Shown here: piece by piece, positions 35,658 through 46,626 of the stretch
Layout: the number at the start of each line of letters is the position of its first letter
How positions within the stretch are numbered: the stretch's first letter is position 1
Origin: Dasypus novemcinctus
Taxonomy: Eukaryota > Chordata > Mammalia > Cingulata > Dasypodidae
NCBI RefSeq assembly: GCF_030445035.2
Contig: NC_080696.1
Location: 27,665,661 to 27,729,660 of the forward strand
DNA length: 64,000 nucleotides
Direction of reading: 5' to 3'
Program-made: the position numbers and the translations under genes
Notes under the pieces: generated by a model
Databases searched by the model: none
Told to the model about the DNA's origin: nothing
Seen by the model: the letters and a program-made list of their open reading frames with translations, nothing else

Positions 35658-36608
35658 ATGGACAAAGAAAACTGCAGCACTGTGTCAGAGTTCATTCTCG
35701 TGGGATTGTCAGACCTGCCTGAGCTGAGTGTCTTCCTCTTCCTGGTCTTCCTTCTCATATATGGAGCTACAGTAATGGGCAACCTGGGCATGATCACAGT
35801 GATCCAGGCCAGCTCTCAGCTGCATACCCCCATGTACTTTTTCCTGAGCCATCTTTCCTTTGTGGATTTCTGCTACTCTACCATTATTGTGCCTAAAATG
35901 CTGGCCAATACCTTAAGTAAGGACAAAGCCATATCCTATCTTGGTTGCATAGTACAACTCTACTTATTTTGTACTTACGCAATCACAGAGGTCATCCTGC
36001 TGGCTGTGATGGCCTATGACCGCTTTGTGGCCATCTGTTACCCACTGCTGTACATGGTGATCATGTCCCAGAAGCTCTGTATGGAACTAGTAGCTGCCTG
36101 CTATCTCTGTGGAGCAGTGTGTTCTCTGATACACATATGTTTAGCTTTTGATATCCCATCCTATAGATCAAATGTGATTAACCACTTCTTCTGTGATTTA
36201 CCTCCTATCTTATCTCTTGCCTGCTCTGATGTGTCTATGAATGAACTACTTTTGTTTATTGTAGCCACTTCCAATGAGATCATCACCATTGCAATCATCC
36301 TCACCTCCTATTTGTTTATTTTCATCACTATCCTAAGGATGCGCTCTGCAGAAGGAAGGCACAAAGCCTTTTCCACCTGTGCGTCACATCTCACAGCCAT
36401 TGTTGTCTTCCATGGAACAATTCTTTTCATTTATTGCAGGCCCAATTCTGATTACAATCTGGAAACTGATAAAGTGGCCACAGTGTTCTATACTGTTGTA
36501 ATTCCCTTGCTGAATCCCCTGATCTACAGCCTGAGAAACAAAGACGTCAAGGAAGCTTGCAGAAAAGTGGTGAGACTGAAATTACTTTCTGCAAGGCCAA
36601 TTTCTTAG
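35658..36608 (+). CDS. Olfactory receptor, OR5L-like, intact
   Basis: A 316-codon single-exon G-protein-coupled odorant receptor, expected in the plasma membrane and cilia of olfactory neurons. Hallmarks by residue: N-glycosylation site NCS (5-7), TM1 'GN' (41-42), '[13 protein letters not shown]' (55-67), Cys97 and Cys179 for the extracellular disulfide, '[10 protein letters not shown]' (118-127), 'SY' in TM5 (217-218), '[10 protein letters not shown]' (236-245) and '[12 protein letters not shown]' (283-294). The opening '[23 protein letters not shown]' closely resembles human OR5L1/OR5L2 as I recall them, and '[16 protein letters not shown]' and '[16 protein letters not shown]' fit too. The start is the first in-frame ATG and agrees with family starts. 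Its length exceeds the usual ~311 by a few C-terminal residues. Upstream, 'gaaacag|agtgac' could be the splice acceptor for a 5' non-coding exon. The ligand is unknown. No lesion is present, so it is probably functional. Orthology within OR5L is not settled. Confidence 0.95.
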   Translation: MDKENCSTVSEFILVGLSDLPELSVFLFLVFLLIYGATVMGNLGMITVIQASSQLHTPMYFFLSHLSFVDFCYSTIIVPKMLANTLSKDKAISYLGCIVQLYLFCTYAITEVILLAVMAYDRFVAICYPLLYMVIMSQKLCMELVAACYLCGAVCSLIHICLAFDIPSYRSNVINHFFCDLPPILSLACSDVSMNELLLFIVATSNEIITIAIILTSYLFIFITILRMRSAEGRHKAFSTCASHLTAIVVFHGTILFIYCRPNSDYNLETDKVATVFYTVVIPLLNPLIYSLRNKDVKEACRKVVRLKLLSARPIS

Positions 36609-37228
36609 TTGGTCTCAGGTTTTTGAAAGGAAGTTCCTAGGGGAACTTGTGTTTTAGTGGTCTTAGATAAAATGCCAAAGAGGGAAGGACATTAAAATCG
36701 AGGGGGCTATTTATGTTTCTTTCATGTCTACTTGTCTTTGAGCTTTATTTTAAAATCCCCTTTGTTGGATAGAATGTAGTCAACCTGTGTCTGTTACCTT
36801 TGTTTCTTTTCTCCAATCCCTAAGTATTTTGAGGGACTTTGTAGACAGTAATGTTAAGCTTCAAGTTTTTGGTTTGAGGCAACACAATATATCTCTAAGA
36901 AATTGACATAAAGAGTCATTTCTTTCTATGACCCTTAATGCCTCTAACTGGTTGTATTGATTTGATGTCATTTTCCTTTAGGGAATCAATATTCATTTGT
37001 GTTATATTATATAATTATTCTTGAAAATTTGGAAGGAATTTCCCACATGCTTAAGTGAACTTTCAGATATTATTTCAGTTATTTTTCCTTAATTCCCTTT
37101 TTTACTATTTTTATTGTAAGGTTTACATTTTTCAAAGTTAAAAAAGTTCTCATCTTTAAAATAGAGGTAATAAAAAAGCTCTACATATTCCATTAAATTG
37201 TAATGAAAATTATATAAATTATATATTT
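36609..37228. other. 3' flank of OR gene, nothing recognised
   Basis: AT-rich; no clear polyadenylation signal could be assigned close to the stop codon. Confidence 0.4.
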
Positions 37229-37243
37229 AAATTCTTAATGATG
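37229..37243. repeat. Left TSD of dimeric SINE
   Basis: 'aaattcttaatgatg' matches 'aaattcttagtgatg' at 37,582-37,596 at 14 of 15 positions. Confidence 0.85.
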
Positions 37244-37581
37244 GGAAAGTGGATGTGGTTCATGCAATTCAGCTCTGGCCTACCACCTGGGAGGTCCCAG
37301 GTTGGGTCCCAGTGCCTCCTAAAGACAGAGCACTGGTGCAACACACTAGCACCGTAAGCTGTTGCAACAATATGGTGCAACAAGAGACACAAGGAGGAAA
37401 ATGTAATGAGTAGCAAAACAAAGCAGGGAGAAGTAGTGGCTCAAGTGATCAGGTGCCTACCTCCCACATGGGAGGTTCCAGGTTTGGTTTCCCATATCTC
37501 TTAAAAAAGAAAGACAAGCATTCAATGAACAGACACAGCAAATGTAAACAGAGAAGGGGGAAAATAAATAAAATAAAATAA
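37244..37581 (+). repeat. Dimeric tRNA-derived SINE
   Basis: Two tRNA-like heads in tandem. The first is 'gtggatgtggttcatgcaat ... tcccaggttgggtccc' (from 37,244). The second is 'gaagtagtggctcaagtgat ... ttccaggtttggttt' (from about 37,430). Each is followed by a short body with 'acaagagacac' or 'aacagacacagcaaa', and only the second has the A-rich tail ('aataaaataaaataaaa'). Both units lie between one pair of 15-bp TSDs, so the dimer inserted as one piece. Confidence 0.78.
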
Positions 37582-37596
37582 AAATTCTTAGTGATG
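37582..37596. repeat. Right TSD of dimeric SINE
   Basis: 'aaattcttagtgatg', the partner of 37,229-37,243. Confidence 0.85.
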
Positions 37597-37690
37597 AATA
37601 TAGTAGGTTATAAATGATTAATGCACTAACTGATTTTATTAATATTATTTTTACTTTTACATTTTTGCTCTGTATTTCTTTTCTTTATAA

Positions 37691-38079
37691 GATTTCTTTC
37701 TTCCTTTCCCCCTCCTCCATTGTTTTTGCACTCACAGTCTGCTCTCTGTGTTCTTTTGTGTCTGCTTGTCTTCTCCTACGTGGCAACAGGAATGGGTCCT
37801 GGGACCTTCTGGAGTTGGAAAGAGGCACTCAATCTCCTGTGCTAAATCAGGTCCCTGGTCGTTGCATCTCTCATTGTGTCTCCTCTGTGTCTCTTTTTGT
37901 TGTGTCATTTTGCTGCACCAGCTGTCTGCACAGGCCAGCTTTCTGTGCAGGCCAGCACTTATGTGGGCCAGCTCACCACATGGTGCAGCTTGCCATTCAC
38001 TAGGAGGACCCAGGAGTTGAACCCTGAAACTCCCAGATGTTAGATGGGAGCCCAATCTCTTAAGCCACATCCATTTCCC
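37691..38079 (-). repeat. tRNA-derived SINE, DAS-related (antisense)
   Basis: On the minus strand it begins 'gggaaatggatgtggcttaa', has a B-box-like 'agggttcaactcctggg', a long body with repeated 'gctggcc' phrases and 'acacaacaaaaagagacaca', and near its 3' end 'cacagagagcagactgtg'. It resembles the 34,198-34,568 element more than the young DAS copies. The 3' tail is T-rich on the plus strand (37,670-37,700). TSD not found. Confidence 0.7.
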
Positions 38080-38244
38080 AAAAATAGTAACTCTGGATTT
38101 CACCTTAATTCTTGGTTAAACAAGTACATCAGATAATTCATTGCCTATATTTTACAAATTCCATTGACTTTGTTAATGTTTTTGTGTTCTGTGATTTTAT
38201 TTTAACCATTCTCTACATCTCTAATTCTTACTCATTATGTTAGA

Positions 38245-38470
38245 TTTCTGTGGGTACTGAACAAATTACCACAAATTTGGTGGCTTAAAACAACAGATAT
38301 TCATTTCTCAAACTGCTGGTATCCAGAAATCTGAAGTTGGTGTACTGGGCCAGAAATTTCACTCTGTCTGGGGTCTCTAAGAGAGACTGCATGCATTTTT
38401 TATACATTCTTCTGGTTGCTACTGGCATTCCTTGGCTTGTGCCTTTTCACTGCAATATTCAAGGAATTTT
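38245..38470 (+). repeat. Old dispersed mammalian repeat, family not assigned
   Basis: 'acaaattaccacaaatttgg' + 'tggcttaaaacaaca', then 'gtatccagaaatctgaagtt', 'actgggcc' and 'gcattccttggcttgtgcc' is a phrase series I know from a widely dispersed old mammalian repeat. I cannot name its class with confidence. Confidence 0.45.
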
Positions 38471-38915
38471 CAAATATTTCTCTACCTTATTTTCACAAAA
38501 CTATTTTATCTGTGTGTGTGTGAATGAAATTTCCATATTCCTTTCACTCAGTAGAACACCTGTGATGGCATTTTGGCCACATAATCCAAAATAATATCCC
38601 CAACTGAAAAGAATTCATTTAAGCATATTTGCAAAGAACTTCTTGTAAATAAGTTAGTATTTGCAGGTTCCAGTGATTAATAAGTATGTAATTGGGAGTG
38701 CATATTTTCAAGCTTAACACACCCATCCCATCTTTTAAAAATCAAATCATAATCAAATCATAATTAGGCATTTCCTACATTGTTACACCCTTAAGACTGT
38801 ATTTGTCTTCTCACCTGCAAATATCTTTTGGTCTTTGTTACTGTCTTCATTTTAAATAAAGACACTTATTTAAATGCACCATTGAACCTTGTTTCTTTCT
38901 TTATGTTGATATTTT
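38471..38915. other. Intergenic DNA, nothing recognised
   Basis: Unique-looking AT-rich DNA before the L1 nest. Confidence 0.4.
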
Positions 38916-38957
38916 AATATGTTTTTTACATTTACATAGATCAAGAAAATGTTACAT

Positions 38958-39359
38958 AGGGAAACAGACTTGGCCCAGTGGTTAGGGTGTCCGTCTACCA
39001 CATGGGAGGTCCGCGGTTCAAACCCCGGGCCTCCTTGACCCGTGTGGAGCTGGCCCATGTGCAGTGCTGATGTGCGCAAGGAGTGCCCTGCCACGCAGGG
39101 GTGTCCCCCACGTAGGGGAGACCCACGCGCAAGGCGTGCGCCCTGCAAGGAGTGTGCCCCGCAAGGAGTGCGCCCCACAAGGAGAGCTGCTCAGCACGAA
39201 AGAAAGTGCAGCCTGCCCAGGAATGGTGCCGCCCACACTTCCAATGCCGCTGTCGACAACAGAAGCGGACAAAGAAACAAGACGCAGCATATAGACACAG
39301 AGAACAGACAACCGGGGGAGGGGGGAATTAAATAAATAAATAAATCTTTTAAAAAAAAA
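38958..39359 (+). repeat. DAS-type SINE, copy 3, with expanded 15-bp repeats
   Basis: Sharp DAS copy inserted near the 3' tip of L1-E. B-box 'ggttcaaac' at 39,015-39,023. It is closer to a clean consensus than the other two copies. Between 39,128 and 39,182 the phrase 'gcaaggagtgcgcccc' occurs three times in a row with small changes, where copies 1 and 2 have one. It lacks the 'ggagaactgacgcagcaaga' block that copies 1 and 2 carry. The tail is 'aaataaataaataaatcttt' plus an A-run. Confidence 0.9.
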
Positions 39360-40227
39360 TATATATATATATAAGAGTTTCCTATGTACCCCATTCCCAA
39401 CACCCCTCACTCCTCCCATAGACAACTTCTTTCATTACTGTGGTATATTCAGTGAATTTGATGAGTACATTTTGGAGCATTGATCTATAGTATGGATTAT
39501 AGTTTACATTGTAGATTACACTCTCTCCCAGTCCATTCAGTGGGTTATGGCAGAATATATAATGACCTACATCTGTCCCTGCAACATCATTCAGGTTCCC
39601 AAGTCCTGAAAATGCCCCAATATCACACCTCTTTTTCCCTTTCCCTACCTTTAGCAACTACAGTGGCCACTGTCCCCACATCAATGATGCAATTACTTCC
39701 ATTACAAAAGTCACAATAATTCTATAGCTGAACACTATGTAAGTGTTCTATTATAAGCCCTCTGAGAGGGGGTTTAATTCCTACATGACTGGTGGATGGA
39801 ATTCTCCGGCTTAAAGCTGTAGACTCTCTCAGTTCCCTGGTGTGGCGGTTGACCATCCTCACCTCCCTGTTAGCTGAACTGGGTAAGTCCAACAAACCAG
39901 AGAGTAGGTGTTGCAACTCTGCTGAGGCTCAGGGCCCAGCTGGCACACAGACAGTCCAGAGATTCTGGTCTCCTGGGCATACACCAAACCCAATGCCAAC
40001 CATAGATTCAGTAAAGGTGACAGAAAAGTCACATCTGAGGTCACATCTGAGTCCAACTCCATCATACTCAGAGCACAAATACCAAAGTAGGGCCCACTGG
40101 CAAGACACTGAATGCCAGAGCCATCTGTCATGACCATAGGGCCTGGGTGTTTCCATAGCCCTCAGGAGCACCTCTACCTGGGTTATATCTACTTTGGCTG
40201 TCTCTGAGATCTTGCAGAGATGTGCAT

Positions 40228-40242
40228 AAGAACAACCACTCT
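40228..40242. repeat. Left TSD of L1-D
   Basis: 'aagaacaaccactct', identical to 42,284-42,298. The sequence belongs to the L1-E 3'UTR that was split. Confidence 0.93.
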
Positions 40243-41655
40243 TGCTCTGTCGTGGTCCCTAGGGGAGCAGTGACAGTCTCCCAGGTACAGTGGCGGGGAC
40301 CGGGAGGGAGTGAGGGTTCAACAGTGAGCCCCTGATGCTAATGACTATGCTTGTGAGCTGATAAACCTAAAATAAGAACAAGGCCTAGAGCAACATTGTG
40401 CCTGGGAATTTCCTCCTGTCAGCCTTCATGTTACTCAAATGTGGCCAGTCTCAAAGCCAAACTCAGCATGTAAATGCAATGCCTTCCCCCCAGCGTGGGA
40501 CATGACACCCGGGGATGAGCCTCCCTGGCAACGAGGGACCACTATCAACTACCAACTGATGATGCAACTGGAAAATGACCTTATACGGAAGGTTCAATGC
40601 GTATCAGCAGAATATCCATGTCTACATAAAATACCATGACATTAAAATGCTGTTTGACCTAAAGTAAGGGGGAAATGGAAAGGAGAAATGAGTTTATATG
40701 GCTACGAGTTTCTAAAAAAGAGTCTGGAGGCTGGCAGAAGGATTGCCCTCATGCACAACTGAGCAGAGTCAGAGAGACAGATAAAGCAGATACAACCCCC
40801 AGATATTGGGTCCTTTGAGGGCTAAAGAGACCCATGGGAGTTATGGTCATGGCCGATGGGGTTAACTACCAGGGCAGATGGCCCCTCTTTGGAAATGGTG
40901 TTTATGTGTGATGAATCTGGACTCAGATGGGATCTCCCTTCATAAGACTTCCATGCTAATGTGCTGGAGGTGCAGTTAATGTTGGGGTTTAAGATATATT
41001 TAGGGGATTTGAATCTCTGGACTGACAATGTGATAGCCAGGTCCTGAGCCTCAACAGACTCCAGCACCTACAATCTGATCTATTGGACTTACCACACTCA
41101 GCTAAGATGGAGTTGAAGAAGGACAACCACCACACCATGGAGCCTAGAGTGATTACAACTGAAAATGGGAGGATTGCATCCAGAATCCATGTGGAATCTG
41201 AGCCTCCTCTTGACATAGAGGTGCAATGGACACAACCAATCCAATGTCCACATAGAAGAGGTGGCATTGGATTGGGAAAAGTGGACATGGTGGCTGATGG
41301 GTATGGGGAAAGGCAGGAAGAGATGAGAGGTGGAGGCGTCTTTGGGACATGGAGCTGCCCTGGATGGTGCTTCAGAGGTAATCACCGGACATTGTAAATC
41401 CTCACAGGGCCCACTGGATGGAATGGAGGAGAGTATGGGCCATGATGTGAACCATTGTCTATGAGGTGCAGAGGTGCCCAAAGATGTACTTACCAAATCC
41501 AATGGATGTGTCATGATGATGGGAACGAGTGTTGTTGGGGGGGGGGAAAGAGGGGGTGGGGGGGTGGGGTTGAATGGGACCTCACATATATATTTTTAAT
41601 GTAATATTATTACAAAGTCAATAAAAAAAAAGAATATAAAAAAATAAATAAATAA
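40243..41655 (+). mobile_element. L1-D: 5'-truncated L1 3' end (sense)
   Basis: About 1.4 kb of the L1 3'UTR (aligns with 6,400-7,822 of L1-A), truncated at 'tgctctgtcgtggtccctag'. It ends in a G-rich tract (41,528-41,572), 'acctcacatatatatttt', 'tcaataaaaaaaaag' and an A-rich stretch. Sequence after the A-rich stretch belongs to the same insertion (see the transduced segment). No coding part is included. Confidence 0.92.
41528..41572 (+). other. G-rich tract (possible G-quadruplex) in L1-D
   Basis: Runs of 10, 5 and 7 G plus a final GGGG block, separated by 'aaaga' and single T, at the equivalent place to 7,707-7,748. Confidence 0.7.
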
Positions 41656-42283
41656 AATGGAAATTGATTTGATGAATGATTTAAATTTATCCTTTCTGAT
41701 TATCATTAATACTGCAATAATAGTTTTAAGAATATGAAAAATAAAAATTCTCTTAACTCTGCTTCAGAGCACCAATATGTTCATTTGCAAAGCTTTTCCT
41801 ATGAACAACTGCTCTTGGCCTGTCCATGTGTATTGAAATAATCCTTCATTAATGATAACTAAGTACACCATGTCCACTTTCCCCACATGTCCTAAATGAT
41901 ACTGCAGGGACAGATGCTGGACATTATATATCCTGCTATAACCCACTGAATGGACTGTGGGAGAGTACAAACTACAATGTAACCTATTATCCATGCAGTG
42001 CAGCAGTGCTCCAAAATGTATTCACCAAATGCAATGAATGTGCCACAATGATGAAAGAGGTTGCTGATGTGGGAAGAGTGGGGTGAGGGGTGTGGGGAGT
42101 ATATGGGAATCTCTTATTTTTTTTAATGTAATATTTTTTGTGATCTATGTATCTTCAAAAAATACAATTAAACAAATGATGACTAAGTAAAAAAATTAAT
42201 AAATAAATAAATGTTTATGGGATATTGTACTGGGGTGAGAATAAAACTTTTATTTATAAAGAATTCAAAAAAAAAAAAAGAAG
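41656..42283 (+). mobile_element. 3'-transduced segment carried by L1-D
   Basis: About 610 bp downstream of the L1-D A-rich end that still lies inside the same TSD pair. It holds about 210 bp of non-L1 sequence (41,656-41,865), then an older sense L1 3' end (41,866-42,175: 'actgcagggacagatgctgg', 'gtgccacaatgatgaaagag', 'tgtggggagtatatgggaat'). A final piece carries AATAAA at 42,240-42,245, about 21 nt before the terminal A-run (42,267-42,279). This is the layout expected when L1 transcription reads through its own weak signal to a downstream one. Confidence 0.82.
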
Positions 42284-42298
42284 AAGAACAACCACTCT
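42284..42298. repeat. Right TSD of L1-D
   Basis: 'aagaacaaccactct', identical to 40,228-40,242, after which L1-E resumes with 'gatgatgtccttgctcattt'. Confidence 0.93.
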
Positions 42299-44177
42299 GA
42301 TGATGTCCTTGCTCATTTTGAAGTCTCTTAGCCGTATAAACTCATTTGTCTTTACCATTTCCCCTTTTTATTCAATGTCTTTTTCTAGGTGCATCACCAG
42401 CTGGTGCTTGGTAGTAATCCCTCCTCACCAGGCAGGCTCATGCCCGGGACTCATGTCCCATGCTGGTGAGGGGGAAGGTAATGCATTTACATGCTGAGAT
42501 TGACTTAGAGAGTGGCCATACTTGAGCACCACGGAGGCTCTCAGGGGGTGACTCTTAGGCACCCTGCAGCTCTAGGCCTAGTTGAAATTTCAAGGGCACA
42601 GGCTCAAAGCATAGTCATTAGTATTAAAGGCCCATCATTGGACCTTACTTTTTCACTGGTCTTTGCCCTTGTACTTGCGGGATTGTTGCTGCTCCATTGG
42701 GCAGTGTGACAGTTTCCTCGAATCAGAACTCAGTACTCCCTCAGTCATCGTGTGAAACAAACATCCAAACATATCTTTATGCCTTACAAGCATGCCCTGG
42801 AGATCTCTCTCCCACTCACACATCCCCCATTAATGACATCCCACATAAGTGATCCTCCCTTGCCATAGTTGAACCCCATTGTGATCCAAAACTTCTTCAA
42901 AAATGAAGCCCAATATATTGCCAAATTCAATTAATAGGAAAATGAAAGAGCAATGATAGGTTTAAAGGTAAGAAATAGAATGCATAATAATTTAGAAAAA
43001 CTAAAACAAAGTAAAAAATAAATTGGGGTATTATAAAAATGAAAAATATCTTAAAAAGGTTTTTTTTGAAGTTTTGCCTTTCATCACTAAAATAGGTGTT
43101 GCCCTGTATGTGCAATGGCAAGGCAATCACTTCCATTTCTTCCTCAGTGTCTACATCATTAAAAAAAATTATTATGTCAAAAAAATTTTAGGCCATAGTA
43201 AAATCACAAATAGAATATGGGGAGCTCCCATATACCCAACATCAATCCCTTTTCCCCTTTCCCAAGCAATGATCTTGTTAGATGTGGATGTTACATTTGC
43301 TACAACTGATGTATAGATATTGAAACACAGCTACTAACCATGGTTCCATTATGGTTGACATTATGGTTTACATTTTAAACTGTACATATTTATAAAATTT
43401 TGGTTACACTATGGTTTATTATGATTTACATTTTAGACTCTTCACCTTTATACATTTTTGGTGATATTTAACATGGCCTGTATCTATCCTTGCAGGATCA
43501 TGCAGAACACCACCATTGCCTTGCAGTTACTCCCTCTTCCAACTATTCTATTCCTCTATCCTCCTCTCCTCAGGGCCCACAGTGACAACCAAGCTCCACT
43601 GCTTGAAGAACAAGATTCATACATACTTACAACAATACTGAGGGCTTGACACAATAGTCTGTCTTCCCCCATTGAGAGCCACACATGCTCCCGAGAGACA
43701 CCCTCCACTCTGTTTGAGAACATCAAACCTTCCCATGATGGGGGCATAACACCTTGCAGCTCATTGTATGGGTCCCCACCCACTGATATGACACACTCTG
43801 ACATGATGAGGACCCCCATCAAACACCTTAAACCAATAAAACTTCCTTATTATATTTTCTAAAGATTTTCTAAATATCATAGTTTCAACCACATACCGGA
43901 TAATCTCCCATGTTCACTTGCTCCCCAAACCCTCCCCCCAAATCCTTGGAAAATCTGACCCATCCTCCCAACCCTAGCCCCTCCAAGCCAGTGAAAGTCC
44001 AACCCAATAGTATTCCTATACTCCCATCTTATTCCTTCACTGCATAACTACCTACCTACACTTTATCATAGATTTCACCTGTGTGGGCATTGACTCACAA
44101 ACTTCCTCTCCCCCTCCTTTTTCCTGTAAGCCTATCTTCCAGGCTCTAGCTCTCTGAGGCAACTTGATTTGCTTAAT

Positions 44178-46626
44178 TCATATCAGAGAGGTCATGTAGT
44201 TTTTTTCCTTCAATGCCCGGCTTGCTTCACCCAACATAAGGTACTCAAGAGTCATCCATGTTATCCCATATGTTAGTAATATATTCCTTCTTACAGCTGA
44301 ATAGTATTCCATTATATGTATACACCACATTTTGTTTATTAATTCTTCTGTTGATGGCATTTGGGTTGATTCCAACTTGTGACGATAGTGAATAATGCTG
44401 CTATGAACATTAATGTGCACATATCTGTCCGTGTCCTTGTTTTCAGATATTCTGGGTATATACCCAGCAGTGGAATTGCTAGGTCATATGGCAAATCTAT
44501 AGCTAGCTTTTGAGGAACTGCCAAGCTATCTTTCACAATGGCTGGATCCCTCTACATTCTTACCAGCAGTGGGTGAGTGTTCCCATTCCTTTACATCCTC
44601 TCCAACTCTTGTAGTCCTCTGTTTTTTCAATATCTTCCAGTCTAATTGGTGTAAGATTGTATTTCATTGTAGTTTTCATTTGCATTTCCCTAACCACTAG
44701 TGATTTGGGGCATCTTTTCACGTGCCATTTGTATACTATAGCCATTTATATTTCTTCTCTGCAGAAACATCCGCTCAAATTTCTTGTCCATTTTTAGATG
44801 GGTTGTTTTTCTTTTTCTTTTTGAGATATAGGATTTATTTGTATATGCTGGATATTAGGTTTCTATCAGGCATACGTTTACCAAATATTTTCTTCCATTT
44901 GGTAGGCTGTCATTTCACTTCTTGATAAACTCCTTTAAAGTGCAAAAGATGTTATTTTTAAGGAGGTCCCACTTACCTAATTTTTCTTTCACTGCTAATA
45001 CTTCAAGTGTGAAGTTCACGGTGTCATTTCTTATTACAAGGTCCTGTAGATACTTCCCTACATTGTCTTCCAAGGTCTTTACGGTCTTGGCTCTTATATT
45101 TAGATCTCTGATCCATCTTGAGTTGATTTTTGTATAAGGTGTGAGATGGTTATCCTCTCTCATTCTTTTGCATATGGATATCCAGATCTCCAAGCACCAT
45201 TTTTTTGAAGAGGCCATTCTCTCCCAGTTGAGTGGACTTCGTGGCCTTGTCAAATATCAGATGAGTGCATCTGTGAGGATCTATATCAGAACTCTCAATT
45301 CAGTTCCATTGGTCAGTATGTCTATCCTTGTTCCTGTACCATGCCATTTTTACCACTATAGCTTTTAGTATGCTTTACAGTCAGGTACTGTGATTCCTTC
45401 AATTTCATTTTTTCTTTTTTAATATGTCTTTTATCTATTTGGGGGCACTTTCCCTTCCAAATAAATTTCATAATTATTTTTTCCAGTTCATTAAAAGTGC
45501 TGTGTTGATTTTTATTGGGATTGCATTGAATGGGTACATCAGTTTTGGTAGGATAGACATCTTCATGATACTTAGTCTTCCTATCCATGAGCATGGAATA
45601 TTTTTCTATATATTTAAGTCTTCTTTGATTTCTCTTGTTGTGTAGTTTTCTGTGTATAATTATTTTACATCTTTAACTAAATTTATTCCAATGTATTTGA
45701 TTTTTCTATTTACTATTGTAATTTTCTTGAATTCCTCCTCCGATTGCTCATTATTTGTGTACAGAAATGTAACAGAGTTTTGCACATTGACTTTATAACC
45801 TGTGACTTTACTGAACTCATTAATAAGTTCTAGACGCTTTCTTGTAGATGTCTTAGGGCTTTCTATTTCCAGGATCATGTAGTATGCAAATAGTGAAATT
45901 TTGACTTCTTCCTTTCCAATTTGGATGCCTTCTATATCTGTTTCTTGCCTCAGTACTCAAGCAAGCAATTCTAAAACAGTGTTAAATAGGAGGGGTGCTA
46001 GTGGGCATCCTTGTCTTTTTCCTAATCTTAGAGGGAAAGATTGTAGGATTTTGCCATTGTAAATGATGTTAGCTGCGCGTTTTTCATATATACCCTTTAT
46101 CATATTCAGAAAGTTTCCCTCTATTTCTATCTTTTACAGTGTTTTTATTTGGAAAGGGTGTTCTATTTTTCAAATGCTTTTTCTGCATCTATTGATATGA
46201 CCATGTCATTTTTTTTCCCTTCAATTTATTTATGTGGTGTATTATATTGATTGATTTTCTTATGTTGAACCATACTTGCATATCTGTTATGAAACCCACT
46301 TGGTCATGGTGTATAATTCATTCATTCTTGTTGAATATGATTAGCAAGTATTTTGGTGAAGAATTTAGCACCTGGCTTCATTAGAGATATTGGTCTGTAA
46401 ATTTCCTTTCTTGTGGTGTCTTAATTTGGGTTTGTATCATGGTAATGTTGGCCTCATAGAATGAATTAGGTAATGCTCCTTCTGTTTCGAATTTTTGGAA
46501 GAGTTTAAGCATGATTTGTATTACTTCTTTCTGGAATGTTTGGTAGAATTCACCTACGAAGTCGTCTGGCCATGGTCAATTCTTAGTTGAGAGGTTTTAA
46601 ATGACTTATTCTATCTCTTCACTTGT
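44178..46626 (-). pseudogene. L1 ORF2 remnant (L1-E)
   Basis: The C-terminal two thirds of ORF2p, broken into at least six open pieces in different frames. Visible blocks are '[20 protein letters not shown]' and 'CWRGCKGMGTLTHCW' (C-terminal Cys segment), '[20 protein letters not shown]', '[12 protein letters not shown]'-like sequence and RT-thumb remnants ('[16 protein letters not shown]'). The FADD region appears near 45,885, where the conserved '[10 protein letters not shown]' reads changed. It stops at 46,626 inside the RT domain. Confidence 0.85.

Larger units (their letters stand above)
38920..46626 (-). mobile_element. L1-E: old L1 (antisense), with two insertions
   Basis: An antisense L1 whose 3' end starts near 38,920 ('acatagatcaagaaaatgtt', matching 'acatagattacaaaaaaacg' of L1-B). 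Parts: 38,920-38,957 (3' tip), 39,360-40,242 and 42,299-44,177 (3'UTR, about 2.75 kb in total), 44,178-46,626 (ORF2, C-terminus to within the RT domain). It is interrupted by a DAS SINE (38,958-39,359) and by L1-D plus transduced DNA (40,243-42,283). It stops at 46,626 where the T-tail of L1-G begins. Any remainder would lie beyond the window. Many coding lesions make it the oldest of the nested L1s. Confidence 0.88.

Noticed and set aside
39128-39182. CRISPR-like short repeats
   Set aside because: The three 15-bp units are directly tandem with no spacers and sit inside a SINE in a mammalian genome.
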